Program-made: the position numbers and the translations under genes | Source of the DNA: Gordionus sp. m RMFG-2023 | Lineage: Eukaryota; Nematomorpha; Gordioida; Chordodea; Parachordodidae | DNA: 64,000 nt | Reading direction: 5' to 3' | Assembly: GCF_954871325.1 (NCBI RefSeq) | Contig: NC_088778.1 | Coordinates: forward strand, 33,058,730-33,122,729 | The notes under the pieces: generated by a model | What the model was told of the DNA's origin: nothing | Databases searched by the model: none | The model's input: the letters and a program-made list of their open reading frames with translations, nothing else | Shown here: piece by piece, positions 52,201 to 63,522 of the stretch | Layout of the letters: each line of letters begins with the position of its first letter | How positions within the stretch are numbered: the first letter of the stretch is position 1

Positions 52201-55200
52201 TATAAATATAAATATAAATATAAATATAAATATAAATATAAATATAAATATAAATATAAATATAAATATAAATATAAATATAAATATAAATATAAATATA
52301 GATATAAATATGAATATAGATATAAATATAAATATATATATAAATATAAATATATATATAAATATAAATATAAATATAAATATAAATATAAATATAAATA
52401 TAAATATAAATATAAATATAAATATAAATATAAATATAAATATAAATATAAATATAAATATAAAATATAAATATAAATATAAATATAAATATAAATATAA
52501 ATATAAATATAAATATAAATATAAATATAAATATAAATATAAATATAAATATAAATATAAATATAAATATAAATATAAATATAAATATAAATATAAATAT
52601 AAATATAAATATAAATATAAATATAAATATAAATATAAATATAAATATAAATATAAATATAAATATAAATATAAATATAAATATAAATATATATAAATAT
52701 AAATATAAATATAAATATAAATATAAATATAAATATAAATATAAATATAAATATAAATATAAATATAAATATAAATATAAATATAAATATAAATATAAAT
52801 ATAAATATAAATATAAATATAAATATAAATATAAATATAAATATAAATATAAATATAAATATAAATATAAATATAAATATAAATATAAATATAAATATAA
52901 ATATAAATATAAATATAAATATAGATATAAATATAAATATAGATATAAATATAGATATAAATATAAATATAAATATAAATAGAAATAGAAATATATAGAT
53001 ATAAATATAAATATAATAAATATAAATATAAATATAATATAATAAAATATAATATATAATAATATAATATAATATAACAAAATCAAAAATAGTAATACGC
53101 ACAAATAATTTATTTTGTAAATTTTTTATCCTAAAATTAGCCAATTAATTAACTTATTTTTTGATGGCTGAGTAAAGCGTAACCTCGAAAATCATAGTGG
53201 GCGCCATTGCGATCGCTATTTAACAGCTGACAGTTAAATTCTGTCTACGAGATTGATTTTTATTTTATTAAATCATTATTTTTTCGATTATTATTATTAT
53301 GAATTGAATTGAATTGAATTGATATTAATGTAATAGAATCGATTAACCTCAAGATGCAATCAATAATATGATAAATTGTATTTTAATATATTGTTAATTG
53401 TGTATGTTAATTGATTGACGTATTTAGATTGATTTGTAAATAAAAAGTAAACAAACCGAAGTACAAAATATATTAAATCAGTTAAAATAATAATGAATTG
53501 CAAATTATCTCGATTAAAGATAGAATTAATTATTGACAAAATAAAAATGATTGATGTCATAAACAAATTTTTAAAAAATCGATCAACTGTTAAATCGCCA
53601 TCGCGATCGCGTCACTATAAATTCAAGGTAAAAAAAAAGCAAGGGACCTTATAATACTCCCTAAAAAAATGTTTACAGGTAGAATAGTTGGTATATTTTA
53701 TATATTTTTTTAACTATTTCGAAAAGATCTCATATTTGTCTAACTATTAAAGGATAGATGCGATAAATACAAATCCAACATTCATAATTTCAGAAGGAAT
53801 AAGATTTTAAGAAATTAGGCAGTTTATCAGCTTGATTTTATATCTGTCCCTAAGGCTAACGCTATACATTGCTAATAGAGCATACATCGATCAATAATAT
53901 GACGTGAATAATTATCAATTTTTCGGATACTTTATTATTATTATTTTTTTTAAAAAAGCAACCTGGCTTTTTCGTGGAGTGCGGGGCACTAGACGGAGAA
54001 ACCCGTTCCAATTCCTTGTATTTGGAGAGGGAGTTCAAATGGGAAGGTCTCTTGGTCGAAGCGGACGCCAAAAATTTCAATCTACTGTTGGGAAAACGGA
54101 GGAAATCGTATTCCATCAACTCTTGCATGAGCATCAAACCCAGTCCCCTTATAGTGAGTAATATTATTTATGTTTTAAGATTATTACTAGAGTAGTTCTA
54201 ATACCATGTTAAATTTATTACCGCAATCAAAAGTGCTAAGAAACTCCCCCTAATCCTAACGACACTGAGATTTTCTAAGATGGCTAAAATACAAAATGAT
54301 TTCAATTATAAAATGGATATTGACTAAGTAGAGTCTAAGATTACTCCACCTAAAATTTGCGGCACTTTATCGCGTCCCCATGTTGCAAGCCCTGTGATAT
54401 AAATTACCATCTCTGTGATTAGTGTTGCTAAAAAGCCTAATTTTGGTCGATTTTTCGAAACGGCCGGTTTATAGACTTTAGCTAAAAAAAATTATGTTAT
54501 GTTAAGCATCGAAATTTGGCAAATGGGTGTCCGAGCATTTCTGCTCTGTCAGCTATGAGCAAAATCTTTAGGCTTGGATACTGTTATTTTGGTTATAATC
54601 TTAATCTGGCCTTTTAACGACACTATCTATGATATCAAGCAATTTTGTCATAAACTTGTAGATTACCCTTAATTTTATATCAATTTAACAAAAACTCACG
54701 ACAAAATAGTCTGAAATTCGCGGGAGATGGACAGAATGAGATCTTTAAAGTATTTATTCTAACCACGATTTTAAGTTTTGTATAAAGTTTACTTTAAAAG
54801 TTCAGATCTAATGAAGCCATGAATCCCGCCGCAATTTATTAAACTCCTTACAAACATAATTTAGTACCGTAATATATATATGTATGTTGTATAAATATTA
54901 TATTAAACGATCCCAACGAAAAGTTACCGTTTTACGAACATTTCAATTTGGGCCACGTGATACACCCGGGGACAAATAAGAAGGAGACGATCGGAAAAGC
55001 TATGCCCTGTTTCCCGCTTTACTCCATGCTATTAGCCTTAAACAAAACCCAAATAGATTATTTTTCCCTGGATATCGAAGGATCCGAGCTTGACGTTTTA
55101 ATGACAGTTCCGTTCGATAAAGTGTTTATCAAGGTTTAGGATTTGAATGAAGAAAAATAATTTTAGCCCCTTTCTTTCTTTCTTTCTTTCTTGTATATAT

Positions 55201-55442
55201 ATATATATATAATTTATATCTCATTGTAAAAGGTTTTGTCGGTGGAATTTTACCACGTCAGACAAGGAAGTTTTAACCTAAAGAATTTTATGATCGCCCG
55301 CGCGTTTACCTTAGTCAACAAAGTGACCCATCCCAAAGCTCTAGCGAACGATTTTATATTTGTTAATAACAAGGTTATCCAAGACTTCCAACGTGCTTAC
55401 ACCAAATTTTCTATTAAAACAAATAAGAGCGAAGTGTCGTAA
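45522..55442 (+). CDS. Star-like type II membrane protein with FkbM-methyltransferase-like domain; 5 exons
   Basis: Exons 45522-46283, 48570-48665, 53959-54153, 54924-55133 and 55233-55442, all phase 0 and GT-AG, give 490 codons. A short cytosolic N-terminus and one helix (12-30, [18 protein letters not shown]) place the rest in the ER/Golgi lumen. A low-complexity stalk runs to about 225. The C-terminal domain has [32 protein letters not shown] (291 onward) and [14 protein letters not shown] (398 onward), the FkbM-like fold seen in Star. In Drosophila, Star assists export of the EGFR ligand Spitz; whether this protein does so, or methylates anything, is inferred only. Its length is somewhat shorter than fly Star. 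Confidence 0.88.
46332..46510. repeat. C-family GC-rich repeat in Star-like intron 1
   Basis: cagagcctggcaggcccgg to ctgtaggtctatg with CCCGGGCC-type blocks. Flanks tcaagtat and atcaatat only partly agree. Confidence 0.7.
47258..47473 (+). pseudogene. Possible coding relic of unknown origin
   Basis: An open frame without a start codon reads [20 protein letters not shown] and [19 protein letters not shown], with balanced composition unlike the AT-rich flanks. It ends at TGA near 47471-47473. It sits in the first intron of the Star-like gene but does not fit that family. It may be a fragment of a transposon or a decayed gene. Confidence 0.35.
47896..48521. repeat. GAAGA/GAGAA purine array, about 630 bp
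   Basis: Irregular mix of GAA and GAGAA units on the + strand, ending about 50 bp before the Star-like exon 2 acceptor. It produces a serine/leucine/phenylalanine open frame on the minus strand. Confidence 0.97.
48570..48665 (+). CDS. Star-like exon 2
   Basis: Residues 255-286, [20 protein letters not shown] then [12 protein letters not shown]. The acceptor is tttttaag (non-optimal) and the donor GTATAT. The P-x-x-x-P-Y.. and D-x-S-M-G-Q pieces are conserved in Star-type proteins. Confidence 0.88.
49365..49535. repeat. MITE family G, copy 2
   Basis: actttgaccaattccaaaat at the left and ttggaactggctaaagttat at the right, with tttcagcctaatttttaggc in the loop. Confidence 0.65.
49967..50030. 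promoter_or_regulatory. Cluster of ACGTCA/TGACGT (CRE-like) motifs
   Basis: About 64 bp contain ctacgtca twice, tgacgtag once and cgacgtag once, in both orientations, in an otherwise AT-rich intron. ACGTCA is the core of CREB/ATF sites. Function is unproven; it may be repeat-derived. Confidence 0.3.
50095..50290. repeat. MITE family G, copy 3 (inverted relative to copy 2)
   Basis: taactttagccaattccaat at the left and tttggaattggtcaaagtta at the right; inner aagcttttagcctaaaaac. Confidence 0.65.
50521..50660. repeat. MITE family B, left-truncated copy
   Basis: tgtatctagatataaaaatg to tatcttctaacaactctg; lacks the left terminus. Confidence 0.75.
50665..50790 (-). repeat. tRNA-derived SINE, partial
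   Basis: Minus strand carries the B box gggttcgaaccca and the body motif ending gattccgg, collinear with the copies at 29628 and 42121. Confidence 0.6.
50878..51100 (+). repeat. tRNA-derived SINE, + strand copy
   Basis: A-box-like ggcctagccgacactgagc, B box ggggttcgaatctaacg, the body cgcgtgattccgcctc, and the tail attttggtcgttatttaa, the same order as the minus-strand copies. Confidence 0.7.
51140..51339. repeat. MITE family A, well-preserved right-hand copy
   Basis: ggctaactcaatattttagc and gccgtttaacaacacta are nearly identical to the reference copy; the outermost left 15-20 bp are missing and it abuts SINE-like sequence. Confidence 0.8.
51487..53085. repeat. ATAAAT hexanucleotide array, about 1.6 kb
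   Basis: Almost pure (aatata)n with rare slips, a few tagata variants, and an ATATAT-flanked phase break near 52076 and 52460. The long open frames over it ([19 protein letters not shown]) are artefacts. It lies in the second intron of the Star-like gene. Confidence 0.99.
53180..53629. repeat. MITE family F, copy 2
   Basis: taacctcgaaaatcatagtg at the left and cactataaattcaaggta at the right, with the ttaacagctgacagtta and gatcaactgttaaatcgc arms; longer loop than the copy at 28271. Confidence 0.75.
53959..54153 (+). CDS. Star-like exon 3: cofactor-fold start
   Basis: Residues 287-351. [15 protein letters not shown] is the glycine/acidic loop of the methyltransferase-like fold, followed by [16 protein letters not shown] and [11 protein letters not shown]. 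Ends at a consensus GTGAGT donor. Confidence 0.93.
54420..54625. repeat. MITE family A, diverged copy (Star-like intron 3)
   Basis: tagtgttgctaaaaagcc to ggccttttaacgacacta. Flanks tctgtgat / tctatgat agree at 7 of 8. Confidence 0.75.
54924..55133 (+). CDS. Star-like exon 4: FkbM core
   Basis: Residues 352-421. [20 protein letters not shown] and [11 protein letters not shown] are the strongest family signature in the gene. The acceptor aacgaaaag has a poor pyrimidine tract, so an additional few residues could lie upstream. Confidence 0.92.
55233..55442 (+). CDS. Star-like exon 5: C-terminus
   Basis: Residues 422-490. VLSVEFYHV continues the beta-sheet after VPFDKVFIK in exon 4; DFIFVNNK follows. 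Stop TAA at 55440-55442. Confidence 0.92.
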   Translation, partial: VLSVEFYHVRQGSFNLKNFMIARAFTLVNKVTHPKALANDFIFVNNKVIQDFQRAYTKFSIKTNKSEVS

Positions 55443-55711
55443 TGAAGATATTTATGTGTTCGGAAGTGTTCTTTTTTATGCTAAACTACTAATAACATTT
55501 AACAAGTTGCTCCATCAGAATTCACCTTTATCAGTTGAAAGTACCTTCAGCAAATTTTTAAAAATTAATTTTTTTGTCATTGGGTTTAAATTCAATCTTT
55601 GAAACTTTGAACCATAAAAAAATATTGTTTTTTTTTAAATTTTTTTGTTGTGAATCTAGGATATTGGTAAATTAAAATAACGTATCATATATATATTAAG
55701 AAATTTCAAGC

Positions 55712-55717
55712 AATAAA
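55712..55717 (+). promoter_or_regulatory. AATAAA polyadenylation signal candidate of the Star-like gene
   Basis: First canonical hexamer after the stop codon (270 nt downstream). Several further AATAAA copies between 55960 and 56000 are alternatives in this AT-rich sequence. Confidence 0.4.
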
Positions 55718-56104
55718 ATTAAAAAGATTTTATATATATATATATATAATATAATGTATAATACTTGTATAATAATGTATACTATTTATTTTATTATACT
55801 TAAAATATATAGATAAACCTATGTGTTTATAGTCTTATCTTTTTTATATTGTACATGCAAAAATATAGTGTAAATATAAATAATTCCTTTTTAGGGTTCA
55901 TAGTATATTTTTGAGTAATATATAATTAAATAACTTCCGTTGAAAATATATAATTTCGCAATAAATAAATTGTTTTTATTTAAAATAAAGCAATAAAATA
56001 TAATAAATGTATATTTTTTTATTAATTTAAAGATAATAAAGATATATTGAATAATTAATATTTTTAAAAAAATTTATCTATTATGTATAAAAAAAAATTT
56101 GTAC

Positions 56105-59000
56105 TTAGATTGGCTTCTTGGGAAATAGGTTTCCCATGAAGCTAATGTAATTGAACTTCTGTATGGCTATTGTGAGTTCTTGTTTAAGATAGAATCTTCC
56201 TGGCGGCCCATAGTAAAATTTATGAATGAGTGAGTCTATTTCTTTGAAGAATGATAATGCGGAAAAGGCTACCTTTACTTTCGACTGGTATGGAATATCT
56301 AGAGTACTGGTGTTGCAGTGTAATATGGTATCCTAGGCAAGAGCCAACTGTAATTCTATTCTATTCCTCAACCCTTAACGACATTAATTCTGACTAGGTA
56401 AAGAATCGAAAGCATCAAACCACTACTGATTGTCAATTCTTTATATTTTGAGCTAAACTTAGCAGATGAATATCATTGGGGGGATGGACAATTTCCCACA
56501 TTTTATTACGTAATACATTAATCAAATGCTCAGTAAGGCTTTTTGTTCATTACTGGAAAGGGTATCGATAATAGACCCTTTATTTTCAATCTTCTAAAGT
56601 CAATGTATGAAGAGAATCTGGTACATTCTCTAGATGATAGATAAATAACTAAAAATATTAATTAAGGAGGAATACAACCAAGCCCATTCATTATCTTAAA
56701 TATGGATGCTGATTTCCAGCTAAAATCGTTAAATTTTAACTTTAAAGGATGTTCAACAAATTTTAGTTTTTGTGGTGAAATAAAACTCGGACATATTATT
56801 ATTAAATGAATTTAATTCATATATAATTTTAAATAAAATTATGTCTAAAAAGTAACTAAGAATGGATACAGATATCTCTAAAATATCATTTAGATATAAA
56901 TTATATAAATAATTTTTACAGATGCTAATTTATCGTGTCTAGATACATTATCAACTTTGCTAAATTTCATATATTTATATCAAAATTAAATTTGAGTTCA
57001 TAAGAATTAATATCGAGATTACATAAAAGATCCTTCCTATGAATCTAAGCCAAAGGGACCATAATTAAGAGTAGTTTTGAAACCATAACAAACTTTAAAG
57101 ATTTGGTATTATTAGTGTTAGTGAAAGAAAGACTTTTAAAAAAATGAATGAATAAATATTTCCCTGGTGAGTGTAAAGGTGAAAGTCAAACTTACACATC
57201 AGTGTATCTAAAGTGGTGTTATTGAAGTATATTCTAACGGCATGGGCTGCTATTTCCCATACCTCTTCAATATCAGAATCTAATTGGGTAAGATCTAAAA
57301 AAATTGAAGATTTATGACTATGTTAATAACTATTGTATTGGAAGTAAGTCTTCTAAAAGCCGAAACCATAGATATGGAACCCTATCGCCAGCGTAGGTTT
57401 AGATCAATGCAAAAAGTCTATCATCAAATAATATATCCATCACAGACTCAGGAATATCATCTTTCAATATTTTGTTGTAAAAAGTTAATAATGTCTTAAG
57501 CCCAAGGATTTCGTTGATAAAATAAAGTTGAAGACCAATAGATCTTTATTATGTAAAGATTTGACTCCATCCGGCCTTCTATATTTTTTCAATAATTTAG
57601 GCTAAAAATAATTCCTTTACCAGGTAAAGGATGTGGTAACGAATGTAAAATATAAAGATACAAAATCGGGCCATGATCTAGATTATTATTTTATTACATA
57701 AAATATCAAAAGCATGTTGGTCCACAAGCGCAATGTTATAAGTTAAACAAGCCAAATGGGTGGCTCCGCTAATATCACTGGTATGTAATTTTTCTTTTGG
57801 ATAATTAGCTTAACTTCTTTGTATTTATGTGGCGATATCAAAATTTTTAAAATTTAAATTCACCAATAGACAACGGAAATAATTTGATTTTCTTTCTTCC
57901 TTCCTTCTCTTCTCTTCCCTTCCTTCTTTCTTTCTTTTATTCTTTCGTTTTTTTCAAGAATTTTATAACTCCGGAAAATATTATTTGGTGACCATTTTAT
58001 TTTAATTACATAACAAACAATCATTTTTGTTAATTTTTTTTTATAGTTCCATTCCATGTGTAAAATTTCATTCCCATTCTAAAGATTTTTATCTATAATA
58101 GTTTTCTATGATTATTCTTTAGCGAAAACTATGTGAACAGACAGGACATGTTTTTGACAAGCAATTATTATAATTATTTCTTAATTGCGAGCTGTGTAAT
58201 CTAAGCGTATCCCAAGCATAGATGATCTCACGAGGGCTCGTTTGTGTATAAAGCTAAGATAATTGCTCCTTATTATGTTGATGGACAAGCTTTAACGCAG
58301 TTAGTAACCCTCTTTGGGATCCGCGTTCCTATCAGAGATCCTGTGCTCCAACTCTTTAAGAAAGGCTAGGGTGTGAGAGCCTAAAGATATTAAAGTTGTG
58401 GCGATTATGGGTATGAATGTATAGTTGTTAGGTAGTGATGGCAAATATTTAGCAAATTTATCCTATTTATATTAGAAGAGGCTATAGGATCAAAATACGA
58501 GAAATTTCTACATTTCCAAAGTATTATGGCAGAACAATCAGGCCGTTTACCATCGGAATTGTAAAGACCAGTGGGCTGGAGAGTTGACAGATAGTAGATT
58601 TTAAGGCCCAGGCTGTAGTATCATTGTCCTTTGAATGTCTAAGGAATCTGCTTCTACAACGCTTACAGTGCAAAGAGTGGCGCCTTTGGAGTCGACCAAT
58701 GTTTGACCCGAGAATACAGTGATAGAATATTAACTATTTCTCAAAGGAGTCTAAAACCAATGTAGTGTCGTAACTTGGTCAAGATTTCTAAATGAAAAGC
58801 TTCGAGAAGTTTGTAACCGCTACATGCGGAAATTGAGAAAAGTAGAGAATTGTCCTTAAGTTGGCTCCTCTTTTAAGGTATGCAACAGAGTTGCCAACTA
58901 GAGGGTTATCCCAGTCTTTCTTTCGTGCCGATGGAGGAAGCAAAGAGTCAGGATTTTTTACCAGCGTGTGTATGGGCTCGCATGACGGGCGAGAGGATAC
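56105..59000 (-). pseudogene. Decayed non-LTR-type reverse transcriptase relics
   Basis: Translating the minus strand in short frames recovers protein-like blocks: KRPDCSAIILWKCRNFSYFD (about 58490-58552) and AFLKELEHRISDRNADPKE (about 58300-58365), which look like the C-terminal domain of a LINE-like protein; LKTLLTFYNKILKDDIPESV then DILFDDRLFALI (about 57390-57500), an RT palm lead-in; VWEIAAHAVRIYFNN (about 57220-57265); and VAFSALSFFKEIDSLIHKFY (56105-56332 frame). Stops and shifts separate them. The block order suggests two overlapping or rearranged copies. It is a different lineage from the LINE at 39.2-42.1 kb. Confidence 0.55.
56855..56960. repeat. Possible MITE B relic
   Basis: gaatggatacagatatct and tgtctagatacattatcaac preserve the atctagata theme with eroded ends. 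Confidence 0.35.
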
Positions 59001-59526
59001 GAATGCCTTAATAGAAAGTAGCGATTATTATTTATTCAAATAAATATGTAAGATCATGAACCCAATCAAAGTGCGAAAAAGTGTAACCTCACTCCACCGG
59101 AAATTTGTATTCCCGGAAGTATTCATTTTAAGCTAATACAATTTCCCTCCACCCTCGCTTATAAAAATGTATACAATATATCACTAAAAAACAATAATTT
59201 GAAAGAAAAATAAGTGATAGGAGAAATAATTTTTGAAAATAACGACTTTTAATTCACAATTTTTGATAAAAAAAAAAATAAATATCATTTTATAAAATAA
59301 AAGTGGGAAAAAATTATTTTTATAAAAAAAAATATAACATATATAGGTTTGAAATTAGTACCTAAAGACCTCCAATAAACATTATGACGAAAACACAAAC
59401 CTATATATCCCCTCTGAATACGCGTATGAGAAAAATTCTTTTCTAATCTAAAATGTATTCTCTCCCCTTAATAATAGTGTATGAATAAAATATTGAAATG
59501 GAAGATGTTTTATTGAATCATGTATA

Positions 59527-59560
59527 TTATTATTATCATTATTATTATTATTATTTATTA

Positions 59561-59652
<92 letters not shown>
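59527..59652. repeat. TTA microsatellite
   Basis: About 125 bp of TTA triplets with two TTTA interruptions near the left edge. Confidence 0.97.
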
Positions 59653-59653
<1 letters not shown>

Positions 59654-59997
59654 AATGTCGTTATAATTGTCTTTTGCTTTCCTATAGTTAATAGTTTTGA
59701 TTAAAACATTATATTATCTTATGTATTGTATTAAAACCAGTGTTGTTAAAATAGGGCGGTAGCGCGCTACCTTTTTCAGTAGCGGTAGCTTTAGCGGGCT
59801 ACTTATTTTAGAAAATAGCTATAGCGGCAGCTCGCTACTAATTTAGAAAGTAGCGAATACTTTCAATTTTACATAATAAATACATCTAATAAAATATATT
59901 TTTTATTAAATCTAAAATTATAATCCTTTTATTTTATTTTATTTTGAAATTTAAATTTATTTTTTAAAAATTTACATTATAAATCTAGTTATTAAAA

Positions 59998-60195
59998 ATG
60001 TGTGAGATTGTTGAAGATAACGAAATTTCTTTGGAAAATGAGAAAAATATAGATTATCCCCTCCCAAAATTCAAAAAATACTTTAATCTTAAAGAAAAAA
60101 TTACTACTGGATATCGGTTTCGATGCAAGATGTGTCGCAAAATTTTATCCTCAAATCATACAAGCTTGACAAAACATTTAAAGATAATATATTAA
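59998..60195 (+). pseudogene. hAT transposase: BED zinc finger exon
   Basis: FRCKMCRKILSSNHTSLTKH gives C-x2-C and the first His; the final His is replaced or lost (HLKIIY). A stop follows. A BED finger at the N-terminus is usual for hAT transposases and binds the element's own ends. Confidence 0.75.
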
Positions 60196-60502
60196 ACAAA
60201 TTTAATATCAATCTGTAGGTTAATCCTTAATTTTTAAAATAAATTTAAATCAAAGACCAATCATTTTTTTTATATATTTATAAATTTTATCTAAAATATT
60301 TAAAACATTTTAAAATAGTTATTTCAATCATTTTTATGTACTTATCTACTACATAATTTTTATTCTAAGTATTACTGTTAAAATTTTAGACTGTTCACAC
60401 CTCAAATTATGAAGAGATTAAAAAATATCTCAAAAGTTTTGGGGTAATGGAAGAAGATTCATCCACTTCCAAATTAAATTAATTCAAACAAAATTAAGCA
60501 AT

Positions 60503-61484
60503 TTGGATTCATCAACACCAGGTGTATCTCAAAAATTGGCTGACAAAGTCATATTGAACTTTATAATAGATACTGTGGATAATGGTTCTTTTATAAAGAT
60601 GATTATCAAGATATTTTGCCGGCAGACATTGATGGCAAGAATTTTGGATAGCTTTAAAGAAATGAAAGAATCTTTAATATTAAATCTATCGGATCTCCTA
60701 AATCTGTACAACAGTAGATTGCTGGTCGCACAATAGTAGGTAAAAATGTTTATTTTCTGATTTATAAATATGATATTCATATTTTTAGAGCTTATTTAGT
60801 GACCGCACATTGGATTGATCCAAAAAATCTAAAACAAAAGCTCTAAAATAATTGGCTGTCAGACTTATGACATTCTAGCAAATATTATTTCAGAAATCCA
60901 TATGTCTCACAAAATTCAGAACAAGGTTTGTAAGATGACTACAGATAATGGGTCTAATTTCCGGAAGGCTTTCAGGTTTTAAATTTATTATAATTTTTTT
61001 TATAATATGATATAAATATGGAATATTTGGTGAAGATAATAACAATACTTGTAATATTTATGACAATTATATTGAAGATGGAGAACAATTAAAGGAAGAG
61101 GATGATGAAATAATGGAGTTTGAGTAATGTTCATGACATCCTTGGTTTTAAATTATTTTATATTTAATTTTTCAGCAATATAAAATAAAATTTATAATAT
61201 TATAGGATCCTCAATAAACTCTTCTATGTTACCTAGCCACCATCGTTGTTCCTGCTACAACCTAAATTTAGTTGCGACAGTGGATGTTGAAGAAGCTTTA
61301 TTAAATGAGGATTTTAAAAGCCAAGCTCTTTGAAACAAAATAAGCCATCTAAGATGTCTGATATTTTTTTTAAAAAAATAGGACGTTATTTATTGACACC
61401 AGACACTACAAGATGGAATAGTGTTTACAATTCTATGAAACTTTTAGCATTGTTTCTAGATGAGAAAAAAACGGAAATAAATTA
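60503..61484 (+). pseudogene. hAT transposase: catalytic core, interrupted
   Basis: Recognisable blocks: SQKLADKVILNFIIDTVDNG, RQTLMARILDSF, TTVDCWSHNS, AYLVTAHWIDPKNL, KMTTDNGSNFRKAF (60932-60975) and LLTPDTTRWNSVYNSMKLLA (about 61395-61455). A GT-AG intron of 49 nt (60740-60788) joins DCWSHNSR to AYLVTAHWID in frame. Stops and one-base shifts occur between blocks, for example before TTVDCW and after KQKL. Confidence 0.75.
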
Positions 61485-62063
61485 ATTGGATCAAATAGGA
61501 ATACAGTATGAAGTATTTTTAATTAATAAATAATTTTATATTATATTTAACCATTTTAATTTTTTAGGTTATGCAATATGTTGCTGCCTCACTTAAAATC
61601 TTGAAAGGGCAAGATAATATGAACATGGGATATTATGTTCCCACACTGAGTATATTAATTATCAAGCTCAAAAGAATCAATAATCTAAAATTTTGCCGGT
61701 AGAGTCTATGCTAAAAGGCATTGAGAAAAAGATCAAAACTTTATTTTTATTTTCTATTATACAATTATATAAAATGAATGAATTTATTGCTTGATTAGCC
61801 ATAATTTTAAATTGGCTTAATTTACAACACAATCTATAATATTAATATATAGTATTAATATAAAATTCAAAATTAATATATTATTAATTTACCTTGTGTT
61901 GCGTATAATAATTATATTTTTAAAATCTTTATTTACCATAATATAATGCTATTTTAAATATTTTTTTTTATAGATTAATCAAAATCTCAGATAAATTAAA
62001 TTTTGAAAATTAAATAGGTATTTTTCTTTTCTTATAATAAATACAATCGCTTTATATAAATTA

Positions 62064-62505
62064 GATTTCCAGGTCTGTATGATAATGTAATAGCTGCTAT
62101 CGCTCATCCTAGTTTCAAGTTAAATTGGCCATACATTAATTTGACTGAATCTAAAGGGCAACTTGATAGGCTGATGGTAACGTTAAAAAATTGTCATGCC
62201 TAACCACGATACTAATACTATAGCAAGATCGAAACCGCGGCCTTCCATAGACGATTTTTTTGAAATAAATAATAATAATATTATTGAACCTCTAGATGCT
62301 TTTTTTAAATCTAAAAATACTCATTTAAATATTTTTGATGATTTTTTTCATATAAAGAGTGTGTTTATTAAATTTAATACTCCGTTGCCCTCAAAGTGCT
62401 GAACGATTATTTAGTATGGCAAAGCTTATACTTTCTGATCGTCGCTCTAGACTTAGGGATGACAGTACCGAAATGTTATTATTATTAAAGTGCAATAATA
62501 AATAA
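62064..62505 (+). pseudogene. hAT transposase: C-terminal dimerisation domain, frameshifted
   Basis: FPGLYDNVIAAIAHPSFKLN, then a frame with FIKFNTPLPS, then a shift into SAERLFSMAKLILSDRRSRL and ending LLLLKCNNK (62395-62505). This is the Dimer_Tnp_hAT signature ('ER-x-FS-x-A..L.D.R..L'). A one-base shift at about 62392 breaks it. Confidence 0.85.
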
Positions 62506-62742
62506 ATTGGATATATATATGTAACAAATTATAGTCATGTTTTTATACCAATATTTTATTTGTGGAAATAAAGTTACGTAAAAAATATTTTAAAACAAAA
62601 ATTAAAATAGCGTAAAAAGTAACTTTAGCTTCTTTTTTTTTTAAAGTAGCTAATAGCGCGCTACTTTTTTATTAAAATAGCGGTGGCGATGCGATACATT
62701 TAAAAGTAGCGTTTAACCATTGTTAACAACACTGATTAAAAC

Positions 62743-63522
62743 ATATTTTTAATAAAATTGAATGACGTATTTGTTTAAAAAAAAAATGATTAATACTTAA
62801 TTTCTTTTTGCTTGTCAGTCAAAGAATATGATTGACCTTTTCTAACCCCGAACCCTACACGTTTTTGTTGAACTTGTCACGAAACCAATTAATTATGAAC
62901 CCGAAGTAAGTCTTCGTTTATATACATATCTTCTTAGTCATTTGAAGGACAACAAGTCATCAATCTAAATTTCGGATAAAATATTATGCGTTACTAAGAT
63001 TAACCGAGCGTGAAAGCAAAGATTTAGCCCCCCTCCACTTACTCCCTTTACCCTTACTCTCAAAGAGTTTTTATGTGGCTCTGAAAACTCCAGCGCCTCC
63101 CAGTGCTGTGCGCGCGTCTTTTACGCCTGCGCTGCTATGGGTTTTGCCATGATAAATTTTAAACGATGCATATTGGTTGGGTAAGATAAGAATTTTTTTT
63201 TTTTTTCAAATTATAATTCCCAAATTTTAAAAAAAATAAATTGTATGTTTTTTATATATCAAAAAATATCATTTCGAACTTTTAGCTTATTTTGTTTTTT
63301 TTAGGTGGATAAGGATGAAAATATTTAGGTCAAAGTCATTTTAGAAGAAATGCGTAAATATTCATATATAAACTCTTTTTTTTTTCTATTTAAAAAAAAA
63401 TTAGGATTATTTTTAAAAGTTAAATATACCTTTAAAACTCTTTGAGTTTAACTTCTATTAATAGATGAAAGGGAATTTCACAATTTTTTGGTAAAAATTT
63501 TAAAAAAAAAATTTTAATATTA
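62743..63522. other. AT-rich stretch, nothing recognised
   Basis: A GC-richer patch near 63075-63150 has no conserved frame; the rest is poly-A/T rich. Confidence 0.5.

Larger units (their letters stand above)
59738..62734 (+). mobile_element. hAT superfamily DNA transposon, full length (2997 bp), inactivated
   Basis: Terminal inverted repeats CAGTGTTGTTAA / TTAACAACACTG, 8-bp target duplication attaaaac on both sides (59730-59737, 62735-62742). Subterminal regions at both ends are packed with GTAGCG/CGCTAC motifs, as for transposase binding sites. Inside are remnants of a spliced transposase in order: BED-type zinc finger (59998-60195), RNase H-like core (60503-61484) and the hAT dimerisation domain (62395-62505). 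Stops and shifts make the coding part non-functional. Confidence 0.93.

Noticed and set aside
51449-53144. 551-codon frames of LYLYLY / IFIFIF / NININ
   Set aside because: Direct translation of the ATAAAT hexamer array.
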